From a virus, in IMG/VR virus record IMGVR_UViG_3300044620_000222, positions 1 through 43,864 of that record: a stretch of 43,864 bases of DNA. The stretch is one strand, 5' to 3'. The translations under genes were made by a program, and so were the position numbers. Numbering within the stretch: position 1 is the stretch's first letter; each line of letters starts with the position of its first letter. The notes under the pieces were generated by a model, which saw nothing but the letters and a program-made list of their open reading frames with translations, searched no databases and was not told where the DNA came from. This document shows, in pieces, positions 7,681-16,901 of the stretch.

Positions 7681-8709
7681 TCAGCGTGTCGCAGCAGACT
7701 TCAAGCCGATATTCCCAGACTTATCAGCCTCAAACGAGCCACCACCCTCAAAACGACCCCTACGCGAACCCGCCACTCTCTCGATATCCTTAATGGCGGC
7801 GGCATTACCAGCGAGGTTGCCCTGAATGAGTGTGTTCTGGTCTACGACATCTCCCGCACCACCAAGGAATGAGGACTGCCCCGCTACCCGACCGAACCCT
7901 TCCTGGGCCTGGACCTGAGTCACGCCAAGTTCCTGTAGGTTCTGGGCTATGCCGACATCAATACCGATGTTCTGGCGTGCTGCCTCTGCACCGATCTGGG
8001 CGCTTGCGTACTGCTTCTCAAGCAGGGGCGTAGCGACAGAGGGATCGAGGAAGTAAGCGGCAAGGCCACCAGCCCCCACGTTGTAATACTGGGAGAGAGT
8101 GTCCTTGAGGTCCTGGGGAGCCTGGATAGACGCTGCCGTAGCCAAGGTAACGCGGTTGTTCAACTCGTCAATTGAGACTTCGTTCTCCAGCAACTTAGTA
8201 ACGTTTCCCGTTAGCATCCCAGGCGGGAACCCGTTACGGCGCTCAAGACCAGCGGCGAGGGTTTCAAACTCGATGTACTGGCCCTCACTGATTGCACGGT
8301 TCTTTGAGGACAGAGAAGCCATAGCGGGGAAACGAGCCTTGTACTGAGGAGTCTCCCGCAGCATAATTGCGATGGTATCTGCTGAGTAATCCTTACGGGC
8401 ATAGTCGACAATCGTGTCATACAGGGAGTCAAGCCCGTATGTCTTAAAGATTGCCTGGATAGAAGAGATAGCCTGATCCTGCTCACGCCTCTTCTGAGCC
8501 GCGTCCCAATCCTGCTGAGCCTTAAGTTGCGCCGCTAACTGATTCTTCTCAAACTCTTGCTGCAACCGTAGGCGCTTAGTCTCAGGGTCCTCATCAAAGT
8601 TATACGTACCGCCAGTAGCCCCAGTACCAACAGGACTAGCAGGAGTTTCGGGTAGGTTGATGGACTGGCCAACAAGTCCAGTAAGACCAAATGGATTTTC
8701 AACAGTCAC
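7681..8709 (-). CDS. Virion structural protein (hypothetical)
   Basis: A 342-residue protein starts with GTG with AGGAG seven bases upstream. Visible features are a charged helix at ~45-90 (EFEKNQLAAQLKAQQDWD), a conserved-looking block SIQAIFKTYGLDSLYDTI, then LRETPQYKARFPAM and SEGQYIEFETLAAG. The second half is Ala/Gln-rich helical (QIGAEAARQNIGID). The RFP...EY motif recurs in internal or minor structural proteins of actinophages, as far as I recall. It is one of three consecutive proteins between the giant virion protein and the scaffold. A role as internal head or ejection protein is inferred. Confidence 0.7.
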   Translation of the reverse strand: MTVENPFGLTGLVGQSINLPETPASPVGTGATGGTYNFDEDPETKRLRLQQEFEKNQLAAQLKAQQDWDAAQKRREQDQAISSIQAIFKTYGLDSLYDTIVDYARKDYSADTIAIMLRETPQYKARFPAMASLSSKNRAISEGQYIEFETLAAGLERRNGFPPGMLTGNVTKLLENEVSIDELNNRVTLATAASIQAPQDLKDTLSQYYNVGAGGLAAYFLDPSVATPLLEKQYASAQIGAEAARQNIGIDVGIAQNLQELGVTQVQAQEGFGRVAGQSSFLGGAGDVVDQNTLIQGNLAGNAAAIKDIERVAGSRRGRFEGGGSFEADKSGNIGLKSAATR

Positions 8710-8711
8710 AG

Positions 8712-9713
8712 TTAACTCCTAATTCCGAAAATCTTAAGAACGTTGTTGGCAATACCAGACACCTGATCGGTAGCCTGCTTAGTCTTCATCCACTCAGGCT
8801 TCTCCTTCAGCATCTTCTGGAAATCCCAAAGATTCATCGCTGTCGGATTGCCACCATCATCAAAGCCACCTAGAGCCTTGCGAATGTCGGCATTGTTGAT
8901 ATCGACCTGGGAAATGTCTTGGTCAAACGTCTGCGCCCAAATCTGGGCGTAGGGAGAAGCCAACTCCTTGGCGGTCATGCCAGCGCGAATCTTGTCAGCG
9001 TATACAGGCCATAGAGTCGCTGCCTGTTCCTGAATATCTCTGGCCCAGTCATCAGCAGTGGAAAGATTCCTAGCAACAGACCTAGCGGCAGATTCATAGA
9101 AAGAATCAGAGTAGTTCAGCCCATTCTCCGTGGCCATACGGCGGAGGCTATCTGCAAGATTGCCAGAGGCTCCTCGCATCGAAGTGCCACCTGCGATACC
9201 GACGCTCTCCTGCTCGCCAATATCCTGGGAAAGAGCCTCATCGAGAAGAGCAGAACGCCCCGCATCTCCCCAGCCGCCATAGATGTATTGGGTTTCCAGT
9301 TGCTTCAAGCGCTCAGGGCTGGGCCTTGCGCCCATTTCCGTAGCCTTCTGCTTAATAGCAATACGGGCGTTTTCCAGCATCAACTGGTAGTCGGACCCAG
9401 TCCCCTGCTTGGACAACTGGTAGGCGGTCCACGCCTTACGCGCATACTTATTGTTGCTCTGATACCAGTTGGAACCCTGGATGCGCTGCTTAAAGCGCGA
9501 CACTCCAGCGGGAGTATCAAACCAACCGTTATCGGTAGCCTCCTTGTAGATGCTTTGAATCTCAGGATTAGCGTTAATCAGTTCCGCGACAAACGCATAG
9601 TCCTCACCAAGAACACCAGGATCAAAAGTGTCAGGCGTAAGAGGAGCAGTAGCAGCCTTCTTCTTAGCGGCAGCCTTCTTCTTGGCAGGAGCCATAGGGG
9701 TAACAGAAGACAC
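8712..9713 (-). CDS. Virion structural protein (hypothetical)
   Basis: About 333 residues. Three in-frame starts compete: TTG at 9717-9719 (overlapping the previous stop as TTGA), GTG at 9711-9713 with GGTGG six bases upstream, and ATG at 9693-9695 with no clear ribosome site. I prefer the GTG. The N-terminus has a Lys/Ala tail (APAKKKAAAKKKAA), then helical segments with aromatic motifs (NGWFDTPAGVSRFKQ, NLSTADDWARDIQEQAATL) and a C-terminal DDGGNPTAMNLWDFQ. It lacks membrane segments or enzyme motifs. Neighbours suggest an internal virion or ejection protein. Confidence 0.7.
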   Translation of the reverse strand: MSSVTPMAPAKKKAAAKKKAATAPLTPDTFDPGVLGEDYAFVAELINANPEIQSIYKEATDNGWFDTPAGVSRFKQRIQGSNWYQSNNKYARKAWTAYQLSKQGTGSDYQLMLENARIAIKQKATEMGARPSPERLKQLETQYIYGGWGDAGRSALLDEALSQDIGEQESVGIAGGTSMRGASGNLADSLRRMATENGLNYSDSFYESAARSVARNLSTADDWARDIQEQAATLWPVYADKIRAGMTAKELASPYAQIWAQTFDQDISQVDINNADIRKALGGFDDGGNPTAMNLWDFQKMLKEKPEWMKTKQATDQVSGIANNVLKIFGIRS

Positions 9714-9715
9714 GA

Positions 9716-10486
9716 TCAACCACCAATCAAACTGATAAACGCATCAAACCCAGTAGTAGCCGCCGCTGTCTCAGCCGCGCCCTCTTGAGCCCCAGCATAT
9801 TCCTTAGCAATCTGCTGAGCGTTAAACCCACCCTGGGTCTTGCCTTTACTGGTACTAAATCCAGTACCAGACGTAGTGGTCGTCTTGCTCACGGAAGGAC
9901 TCGCCTCAGCACGTGCAGTAAGCACGTTCATAAAGTTGGCGTACTCCTGCTCCGTAGGACGGCGACCCAACTCGCTACCAATAGCACTCTCGATAAGGCC
10001 ACGAGCCGTATCGGGGTCAGTAAGATTTACTGTCTCGCTAGTGCTAGTTGTGGTCTTAGGACCGCCACTGCCACCCTTGCCGCCACCGCCGTAAGCGTTC
10101 AGGCCAGGACCACCAGACTGCTTGTAGTAATCCCAGTAGTCCAACGGGGTAACTTTCAGGCCAGTGCTCTGCTGCACCTGATACGCATAGTTCACGGTAT
10201 CGGCATAGAAAGACGGCAGATTTAGGGTAGGAACCTTCTCATGCCCATAGACAGCAATAGCGTCGTTATAAATCTTCTGCTGCGCTGTAGGGCTAAGAGC
10301 GGCCCAAGCCTGTGATGCTTTGCTTACATCAACAAACTTGCTGCTGCCATAACCAGCGGTAGGTGTACCACCTGTGTACGTACCGCTGTAATCCTGCCCA
10401 ATATACATTTGCCCAGCAGGAGCACCAACAGTAGCCCCAATACCCCACCGCTGTGCGAGAGGGCTAGTAAGTCTTCCGTTAACCAT
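9716..10486 (-). CDS. Virion structural protein (hypothetical)
   Basis: A start at ATG 10484-10486 (MVNGRLTSPLAQRWG) with GGAG six bases upstream gives 256 residues. It overlaps the end of the giant gene by 8 bases. Features are an N-terminal Gly/Tyr-rich stretch, a helical block (SPTAQQKIYNDAIAVYG), a Gly/Ser/Thr linker (AYGGGGKGGSGG), a domain ending RRPTEQEYANFMNVLTARAE, and an Ala-rich tail. The block around LGRRPTEQEY resembles repeats seen in internal structural proteins of actinophages. Function is unknown. Confidence 0.7.
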   Translation of the reverse strand: MVNGRLTSPLAQRWGIGATVGAPAGQMYIGQDYSGTYTGGTPTAGYGSSKFVDVSKASQAWAALSPTAQQKIYNDAIAVYGHEKVPTLNLPSFYADTVNYAYQVQQSTGLKVTPLDYWDYYKQSGGPGLNAYGGGGKGGSGGPKTTTSTSETVNLTDPDTARGLIESAIGSELGRRPTEQEYANFMNVLTARAEASPSVSKTTTTSGTGFSTSKGKTQGGFNAQQIAKEYAGAQEGAAETAAATTGFDAFISLIGG

Positions 10487-13400
10487 TTGTTGCTCCAATA
10501 TCGTTGAAGGTTGTACCAATTTCAACAGGGGTGTCATCGCCGTTCAAGTACCTGTTAGCGATACCAGCCCAACCAATATCCCTAGAGATTAGATCCTGCC
10601 TAAACCCATCCCACTCTTCCTTGAGAGCAGCATTGGCGTCATTCTCTAGAGAAACACCAGACTCCTTAACCATCTGAATCAAACGATTACGAACCTCGAT
10701 GTAGTCAGCCGCAAACTGCCAAGTCTTATTATCCGCCTTATCGGACATAAACTTCTCGTTACGCAACGCTTGAGTAATCGTGTTTACAGCGGAGTAAGTC
10801 TTGCTAGAGCCCGTGCTCTGGTAGTCAACAGCCCAACCTGCGTACAGCGGGTTACTAAGCATGTTGTCGATGAACTCCTTGCGGTACTGATTCAAGTCCT
10901 CAGCGCCCTTAACGCGGTAAGACTTCAAGCCACGCTGCTGAAGGAGGGCATCAATCTGACCCTTAAACTTGATGTACTCAACCCAGCCAGCCTGACGCTG
11001 GGTTTCAGCCATTGACTCAGCGCCCGTATTGATCTCCCGCCACCTACGGCTAGTGCCAGGGATGTTCTCGTTAGTAAGCCACTGGTAAGCGTTAACGTCG
11101 TAGGCGCTTTCCTTGGGGTCGCCATTGACCAGGATTCCAAGAACATCTAAGTCATCGCCAAGAGTCGGAGTCAGATTCCGAATTAGATCAGCATTGTTCT
11201 TAATGTTCCGAACGGTGTCCGTGTTGATAGTCGTGCCACCGACATTCTCCGTCGTGGCCGTGTCAGCCAGCGCCAGCATCTCGTTACCGAAAGTCTGTGA
11301 GAACTTCATCGGCCCCTCAAGGCCATAAACCTGGTCGTATGTCTTCTGAATGTCCATCAGAGGGGCAAGCGGAGAATCATAGTTGGGCGGGGTGAAAGCA
11401 AACATGTTGCCCAACATGCGAAGCAGGAACATGCCGTTAGTGCGGCTAGTGATCTCAGCAGCGGTAGCAGGCTCTTCTCGCTCACCCGCACGCCAGAGAA
11501 GGTCCTGGGTGCGTGCCTGAAGGCCGTACTGGTAGCCGTACTGCTTTGATCCGTCCTTCTGCATGTACTGGATAAACTTGTTAAATACAGGAGGAGTTAC
11601 CTTGTCATAAGACCAAGCCTCAGTAGAGATAGAAGACTCTTCACCAAAGGTGTACTTCTTCATCCCGCCCCATAGAGCCTCAGCGTCCTTCTTGCCAAGG
11701 ATATTGACCATCAGAGAAGGAGCCTCAACCCCAACCCCAAACAGTCCCTTCTTCATAATCTCACTCGCTGCAACTTGAGCAAGAGGGGCAGGGCGAGGGA
11801 CAAAAGCAAAGCCAGACTCAGGGAAGATAACGTTCAGCGAAGCCTTATTGATGGTCATGTTTTTCATGCCAGCGATACCGAAGAAATCCTCAACACCGTC
11901 AGGGATTAGATCGTGAGGCAGCGGGATAATGAGGTTTCCGTTTTTGTCCTCCCAGCCTACCTTTGAGGGCGCAGACCAGAGGAGCAGCAGCATTCCAGGC
12001 AGGGCAGGGTCACGGCGCACAAGACGGCCCACAGAGGTTACAGAGTTCTGTGTAGCCGAAATAAACGGGGTAATCAACTCACCATACTTACCAAGGTTGG
12101 TACGGCGGTCAATCGTGTACAGGAAGTCTTTGGTGTCCTTCAAAGCGCGACGGTGAGCCTGCTTCTCAATAGCGTCAAGGACCCTGATTGGAATCTCAGT
12201 TTCCTTGTCAAACTGCTTATTTACGATGTTTATCAGTTCATCCCTAGTCGCTACATAGCGAGCAGAGTAGAAAGGCGCTCGCACAAGAGCGTCTTCAGGC
12301 ATTGTTCCAATAAACTGAAAAGCCTTTTGAGTAATGGTCCGATACGAATCCATAGTGGTTTTAAAGCCGTTAACAACATCCTTATAGCCAACTACGTTTG
12401 CTAGGCGCGGGTCACCCGTAAGAATTTTCTTAAGTTCGTCTGCCTTAGGAGCGCGACTTTCAAGAATCTTCCACACGCTCCTATTACCAGCAGTAATAGT
12501 CTCAAGGCCCAAACGGACTTCTTTAACAAAGTCAGACGCGCTATCAATGTTGTCACCGATACGTGGACCAGCACCCGCCCCTTCCTTTGACGCTTCCCAA
12601 GCCGCGTCAAGGCTGTCACGCACCTTCTGGCCCTCAGGGTCACGGAGAAGCCAAAGAGCAATCTGCTCATCCGAAGAACCGCGAACAATCATCTTTCCCA
12701 TCGGGTCTTGCGCATACTGACGAAGCATTGACTCCATGCCAGCCCAGTACCTATCTCCCTGATCGGGAGACACATCCACATAGTTCTCAATCTTCTTCCG
12801 ATAAATGATGGATTCAGATAGTTGCAAACGAGCCGACAAAGTTGCTTTAACAGTGTTGTCAGACGACATGTTGAGGTGCGCGATATCGCGGTAGCGTGGG
12901 TTGCTAAATGCACTATTAAGGACAACGCCACCCACAACGACGCGGCTTCCGTTATCTGCAATCCTTCTTGAGCCAGCCTGATTAGCAAACTCTGTAAGAG
13001 CAAATGAATCGTCCCGCTCAAGGGCAATCATCTTTGTCTTGTTCGACTGCATGACGTTTTCTAGGAAGTCAATATGGGCCTGCTCGTCTACAGATACCTT
13101 GGGGCCAAGGCTTGCCTTAACGTCATCAAGAAATTCTTTCTCTGCCCTGATCTGACCTTCAAGGGCTGCAATTTGCTTATCGCGCCATTTCTGCAACTTA
13201 GTACTATTAAGAGCAGGGGGAATGGGGCGACCGCCAAACTTCTCAATGTCCTTGTTTATAGTTCCAAGGCGAGACTTAATGGTCGCTAACTCCGCGTCAA
13301 TCTCTGCGGCGTTCTTGTAGACCTTGCCCGTAACGGGATCGGTAAAAGACTTAGGGGTCCGAGCCTTGGCTTCAGTAGCACCTCTAGCAATTTCAACCAA

Positions 13401-16376
13401 TTGGGGGTTGCTAGACCGCGCTTGCTCTGACTTGAACGCTCTCTCAATGGACTGTTCCAGAGCGGCTTGCGCTTCCTCAGCAGAATCAAACAACTTAGTT
13501 CCAGCAACAAAATTACCAGGCGTGGCAGACATTTCGTTTACACGCCACTTAGTCACAAACTGGTCTGTGTCAACCAGGAAGTTGGCCTTAGCGTCAGTAA
13601 GAGTCTTGAACTGGCCAATCTCGCTGCCGTCAGCCGCAGTAGCCACCCAGCGAGAACCGATCTTCTCGATAGTTCCAGAATCAGAAACGTACTTACCATC
13701 CTGCTTAGTGAAAGTCGCAGGACCTTTGGCTTTCTGCTGGACACGGGCAACCTGGAACTTCTCATCAGCAGTCGTGTAGCCAACAGGCGATTCAAGGAAC
13801 TCAGGCTTAGGCGCGGTAGTGTCGCGAGCGTAGATAAGTTCAGCATCTTGCATCTGTGACTTAGCGCGATTAAGAGCCTGCTGTCCTTCTTGCAAAGCCC
13901 CTTGTTCCGCAACCAAATTATCAAACGTAGTACGGTCAACGCTATAAACATTTTCAAGAGACTTTTCGGCCTTCTTGATTTTCTTAGTAGCCTTCTGAGC
14001 GCGACGGAAGTTTTCTGCACCATAGAGTGCGCCCTTAGCAGCCCACGCAAGAGGGGCAAAACTTTCGTTGAACGCCATAGAGCGGAACAAACCCTCAGCA
14101 ACGTTACGCTGCGGGTAGCCAAGACGGAAGAGAACTGCGGGTCGCCAGAAATCTTGGAAAATTCTATTAGCGTTAAGAGCCTTCTCCGCAGTCCACTGAC
14201 TAGGGGTAAGGATAGAGCCAGCGGCGGGGTCCTTGATTTTCCCCTTAGCAACGTTAATGAATACCTTCTCCAAGTAGTCAAATGGGAGGAGGTACGTTCC
14301 TTGCGACAACTGTGACTTAAGGAACGGGGCTACGTTAAGGACCTTATTGTCCTCAGTGAAGTACCCGTGCTCGCTCTCTCTAATATCTTTTTCAAGAGCC
14401 TTCTGCTTTTTAAACGCTGTGTCGTAAAGGTGGTCAACAACATTTTGGTCAACACCGTAGTACCTCACCATGTCGTCTTTTACCTTGTTCTGCAAGATTT
14501 CTACAGCGGCAGACGTATCGTCGTTACGGGCGAGGGAGGCCGTGTATTCTGAGAACAATTCATTCTTACGGTTGATACCACCGATAGATTCGACCTGGCC
14601 AGTTTTAGGATTTACAAACTCTCTGGCCTGACCGCCATACATAGAGAGGCTGTCAAAGAAAGCACCCATTTCTCGACCTTGGTCAACCGCGCCAGCACCG
14701 CTGTAAGCGACGTAGTAAGCAGGCGTTTCGTCAGAGGTGCGAGCGAGAAGTCGGATAGTGCGACGGAACTTTGATGCTCCAAAGAAATCCTGAGCGAACA
14801 CTCCCTGGCCAGAAGTGCTCTTACGCTCATACCGATTACGCGCACGCTTAGCGCGACGGGCAGACACGGCCTTACCGATAAGAGTGTCAGAAGCAAACCC
14901 ACGGTCTGCCTGAACGAACGAACCAAAGATTGTGTCGTTCATGGCGCGAGCAAAATACTGGTTGTCGATAGAGGCTTCTTTGACTACAGCGCTCATCCAA
15001 GCCATTGCTTCTTGGGTAGGTAACGCCATTGGGTCAAGAGAAACGCCCCGCTCAATAGCCAGCAGAGCATCTACCGAATCATCAAATTCTTTCTCAGCGG
15101 CCTTAAGAATTTGAGGAGACGCACCAGACTTCTTAGCATCTTGAAGAATCTGGAACGCCTTATCAGAGCGAAGCGAATACTTGTGCACCGAACTTGCATA
15201 CAGGTTTGGGTCTTGCGCAATCTGCATCTCAAGGTTAGTTCGCTTTGCAGTAGCCAGAGCATCAGCCGCGATAGCGCTACGCTGGGCGAGAGCCGAAAAT
15301 GCTGTTGCATCTCCAAAACCTGCACGCATTACAAGTTCGCCCGTGATGTAGTCGCCATTACGTACCGTTGCAAGAGCACTAGAAATACCGTAGGCATCTC
15401 CAGAGAATCTAACCTCATCACGCTCAGCGATCTCTCGCTCAGCCATACGCAGGCCAGACGAATCTGGGGTAATAGCGTCGTGTAGGAATCGGGCGGTAGG
15501 GGCCATGTCCTTTGTGTTGCCAGCAATAGAGAGTTCTCGCCCAGCAGCAAGTTCATCTAAAATCGCTTGCTTGTTAGCCTCGACAGAACGGTCCACGTAC
15601 TTAAGGCGAGCAAGTTTTGTTGCCTTACCAGCGACAATTAGTGGATCAGCAAAAATACTGATAGCAGCATCACTTAAACCGCTAAAAAACTTTTCGGGTC
15701 CAGAATCAAATACGGCCTGACCCTCAGCCGTAGTGATGTCATAGTCCTTTTTCTGCAATGCAGAATCGGGAGAAAGCATACTTCCGAAAATTCCAAGGGG
15801 ACCAGTAGAAAGGACATCTCCAATGTTGCCCTCTCCGCGCTTCAACTTTCCAGCGGAGACACCCATCGACGCAACAAAGGCTTGACCAGGAGAGACATCT
15901 TCAGTCTGATCCCAGGTAAGAGTCTGAATACCGCCAGGGGCAGCAGAGATAGCCGCTGCCTCAAGACGGCCAAGACGGTCATAGCCCCAGTTAAAAGCGC
16001 GGAGCATCCCATCCCAAACAGACTCAACCCCGCCCAAAGGAACGGGACCAATCTTTAGGTCAGCCTCATCATCAGTATTAAAGATGCTGCTAAGCATGGA
16101 TTTGCCACGATCAAGCAGAGAAGGATCTTCCTTCTCAAGAGCGGCCTTCTCCTCAGCAACAAACGCCGTAGGATCGTTAAGAAGGTTCTGTGCGGCAGAC
16201 TGGACAGAGGTAGTGGGCTTAATGTTTCCAGGCTTATTAACCGTAGAGATGCCAGTAGTAAGACCCGTACCAAGAAGACTCTGGCCAGAAGAAACTACAG
16301 AGGTCTTACCCGCAAGTGCATCAAGATTTCCGTAGTCTGAAATCTTCCAAACCTTGTTGAAATCCTCAGACCCCAT
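10479..16376 (-). CDS. Giant virion protein, probable internal/ejection protein (1965 aa)
   Basis: At 1965 residues this is the largest gene, occupying 13% of the genome. The N-terminal ~270 residues include a hydrophobic/amphipathic stretch (SVWDGMLRAFNWGYDRLGR, PEKFFSGLSDAAISIFADP). The region near residue 745 (WRPAVLFRLGYPQRNVAEG) leads into a Lys/Glu coiled coil near residue 795 (KATKKIKKAEKSLENV). A beta-containing patch lies around 850-960, and another conserved-looking block near 1425 (NLGKYGELITPFISATQNS). There is no tape-measure partner set in this genome. Length, helical content and position between portal and capsid fit the large ejected internal proteins of podoviruses. I looked for T7-like RNA polymerase motifs as in the N4 virion polymerase and did not find them. 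Murein-hydrolase motifs were also not evident. Function is inferred. Confidence 0.8.
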   Translation of the reverse strand: MGSEDFNKVWKISDYGNLDALAGKTSVVSSGQSLLGTGLTTGISTVNKPGNIKPTTSVQSAAQNLLNDPTAFVAEEKAALEKEDPSLLDRGKSMLSSIFNTDDEADLKIGPVPLGGVESVWDGMLRAFNWGYDRLGRLEAAAISAAPGGIQTLTWDQTEDVSPGQAFVASMGVSAGKLKRGEGNIGDVLSTGPLGIFGSMLSPDSALQKKDYDITTAEGQAVFDSGPEKFFSGLSDAAISIFADPLIVAGKATKLARLKYVDRSVEANKQAILDELAAGRELSIAGNTKDMAPTARFLHDAITPDSSGLRMAEREIAERDEVRFSGDAYGISSALATVRNGDYITGELVMRAGFGDATAFSALAQRSAIAADALATAKRTNLEMQIAQDPNLYASSVHKYSLRSDKAFQILQDAKKSGASPQILKAAEKEFDDSVDALLAIERGVSLDPMALPTQEAMAWMSAVVKEASIDNQYFARAMNDTIFGSFVQADRGFASDTLIGKAVSARRAKRARNRYERKSTSGQGVFAQDFFGASKFRRTIRLLARTSDETPAYYVAYSGAGAVDQGREMGAFFDSLSMYGGQAREFVNPKTGQVESIGGINRKNELFSEYTASLARNDDTSAAVEILQNKVKDDMVRYYGVDQNVVDHLYDTAFKKQKALEKDIRESEHGYFTEDNKVLNVAPFLKSQLSQGTYLLPFDYLEKVFINVAKGKIKDPAAGSILTPSQWTAEKALNANRIFQDFWRPAVLFRLGYPQRNVAEGLFRSMAFNESFAPLAWAAKGALYGAENFRRAQKATKKIKKAEKSLENVYSVDRTTFDNLVAEQGALQEGQQALNRAKSQMQDAELIYARDTTAPKPEFLESPVGYTTADEKFQVARVQQKAKGPATFTKQDGKYVSDSGTIEKIGSRWVATAADGSEIGQFKTLTDAKANFLVDTDQFVTKWRVNEMSATPGNFVAGTKLFDSAEEAQAALEQSIERAFKSEQARSSNPQLVEIARGATEAKARTPKSFTDPVTGKVYKNAAEIDAELATIKSRLGTINKDIEKFGGRPIPPALNSTKLQKWRDKQIAALEGQIRAEKEFLDDVKASLGPKVSVDEQAHIDFLENVMQSNKTKMIALERDDSFALTEFANQAGSRRIADNGSRVVVGGVVLNSAFSNPRYRDIAHLNMSSDNTVKATLSARLQLSESIIYRKKIENYVDVSPDQGDRYWAGMESMLRQYAQDPMGKMIVRGSSDEQIALWLLRDPEGQKVRDSLDAAWEASKEGAGAGPRIGDNIDSASDFVKEVRLGLETITAGNRSVWKILESRAPKADELKKILTGDPRLANVVGYKDVVNGFKTTMDSYRTITQKAFQFIGTMPEDALVRAPFYSARYVATRDELINIVNKQFDKETEIPIRVLDAIEKQAHRRALKDTKDFLYTIDRRTNLGKYGELITPFISATQNSVTSVGRLVRRDPALPGMLLLLWSAPSKVGWEDKNGNLIIPLPHDLIPDGVEDFFGIAGMKNMTINKASLNVIFPESGFAFVPRPAPLAQVAASEIMKKGLFGVGVEAPSLMVNILGKKDAEALWGGMKKYTFGEESSISTEAWSYDKVTPPVFNKFIQYMQKDGSKQYGYQYGLQARTQDLLWRAGEREEPATAAEITSRTNGMFLLRMLGNMFAFTPPNYDSPLAPLMDIQKTYDQVYGLEGPMKFSQTFGNEMLALADTATTENVGGTTINTDTVRNIKNNADLIRNLTPTLGDDLDVLGILVNGDPKESAYDVNAYQWLTNENIPGTSRRWREINTGAESMAETQRQAGWVEYIKFKGQIDALLQQRGLKSYRVKGAEDLNQYRKEFIDNMLSNPLYAGWAVDYQSTGSSKTYSAVNTITQALRNEKFMSDKADNKTWQFAADYIEVRNRLIQMVKESGVSLENDANAALKEEWDGFRQDLISRDIGWAGIANRYLNGDDTPVEIGTTFNDIGATNG

Positions 16377-16527
16377 CTGAATACCTAACGTCTTGACCAG
16401 TCAGTTTAAGAATAAAATCGTTGCGCGTATCCGTATCAGGCCACGGGACCATTGCCAGGTGAATAACGCTAGGAGCGTTCTCTACGCCAAGCGCATCAGT
16501 AAATGCCGCAAGATTATCTATGAACAC
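16366..16527 (-). CDS. Small hypothetical protein
   Basis: A 53-residue protein starts with GTG in a TAGTG overlap with the upstream gene, and it overlaps the start of the giant gene by 11 bases. The sequence (FIDNLAAFTDALGVE..., IHLAMVPWPDTDTRNDFIL) looks like a compact alpha/beta peptide. The codons and tight coupling on both sides support translation. No family is recognised. It may couple translation of the giant gene to the upstream genes. Confidence 0.6.
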   Translation of the reverse strand: MFIDNLAAFTDALGVENAPSVIHLAMVPWPDTDTRNDFILKLTGQDVRYSDGV

Positions 16528-16901
16528 TAGGCTCCCTTAATGTACTTAACCAGTGACACAACAGACTCAGGGGTAGTAGGCAGACTGAGCAACGGCTCAA
16601 TCAGCGGTAGGTAACGCTTAAGCGCACGAGTCTCGTCCACGCGAGGGTCAAGAATCTCAGGACCAGGACCCGCACCCGTTGACAAGCCAGCAGTAAGCGG
16701 CTCAGACGGACGCTGCGTGGGATCAAGCAGCATAGGCGTGTCTTCAGGGTACGTAGAAAGAATCGGGTTCTGATCCTTGGAAGCCTGAATACCACCCGCT
16801 GCTGGACTCTTTCCACCTTGCATGTTGTAGTTCTGTCCCATATCAGTACGGTTGCCATACCCCTTGCCAGGAGTACCTTCACGCTTACCACCACGAGGCA
16901 T
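16527..16901 (-). CDS. Small conserved structural protein
   Basis: A 124-residue protein is coupled to the portal gene by TGATG. The N-terminus PRGGKREGTPGKGYGNRTDM is a motif I associate with short proteins following portal genes in podovirus-like actinophages and marine phages. The middle is disordered and Pro/Gly-rich. The C-terminal ~40 residues (ALKRYLPLIEPLLSLP, ESVVSLVKYIKG) are helical. It could be a portal-associated or head-completion protein. That is inference from gene order. Confidence 0.72.
   Translation of the reverse strand: MPRGGKREGTPGKGYGNRTDMGQNYNMQGGKSPAAGGIQASKDQNPILSTYPEDTPMLLDPTQRPSEPLTAGLSTGAGPGPEILDPRVDETRALKRYLPLIEPLLSLPTTPESVVSLVKYIKGA

Noticed and set aside
10479-16376. 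N4-type virion RNA polymerase
   Set aside because: The capsid is N4-gp56-type and the gene is huge, but no T7-like polymerase motifs were seen in the protein.
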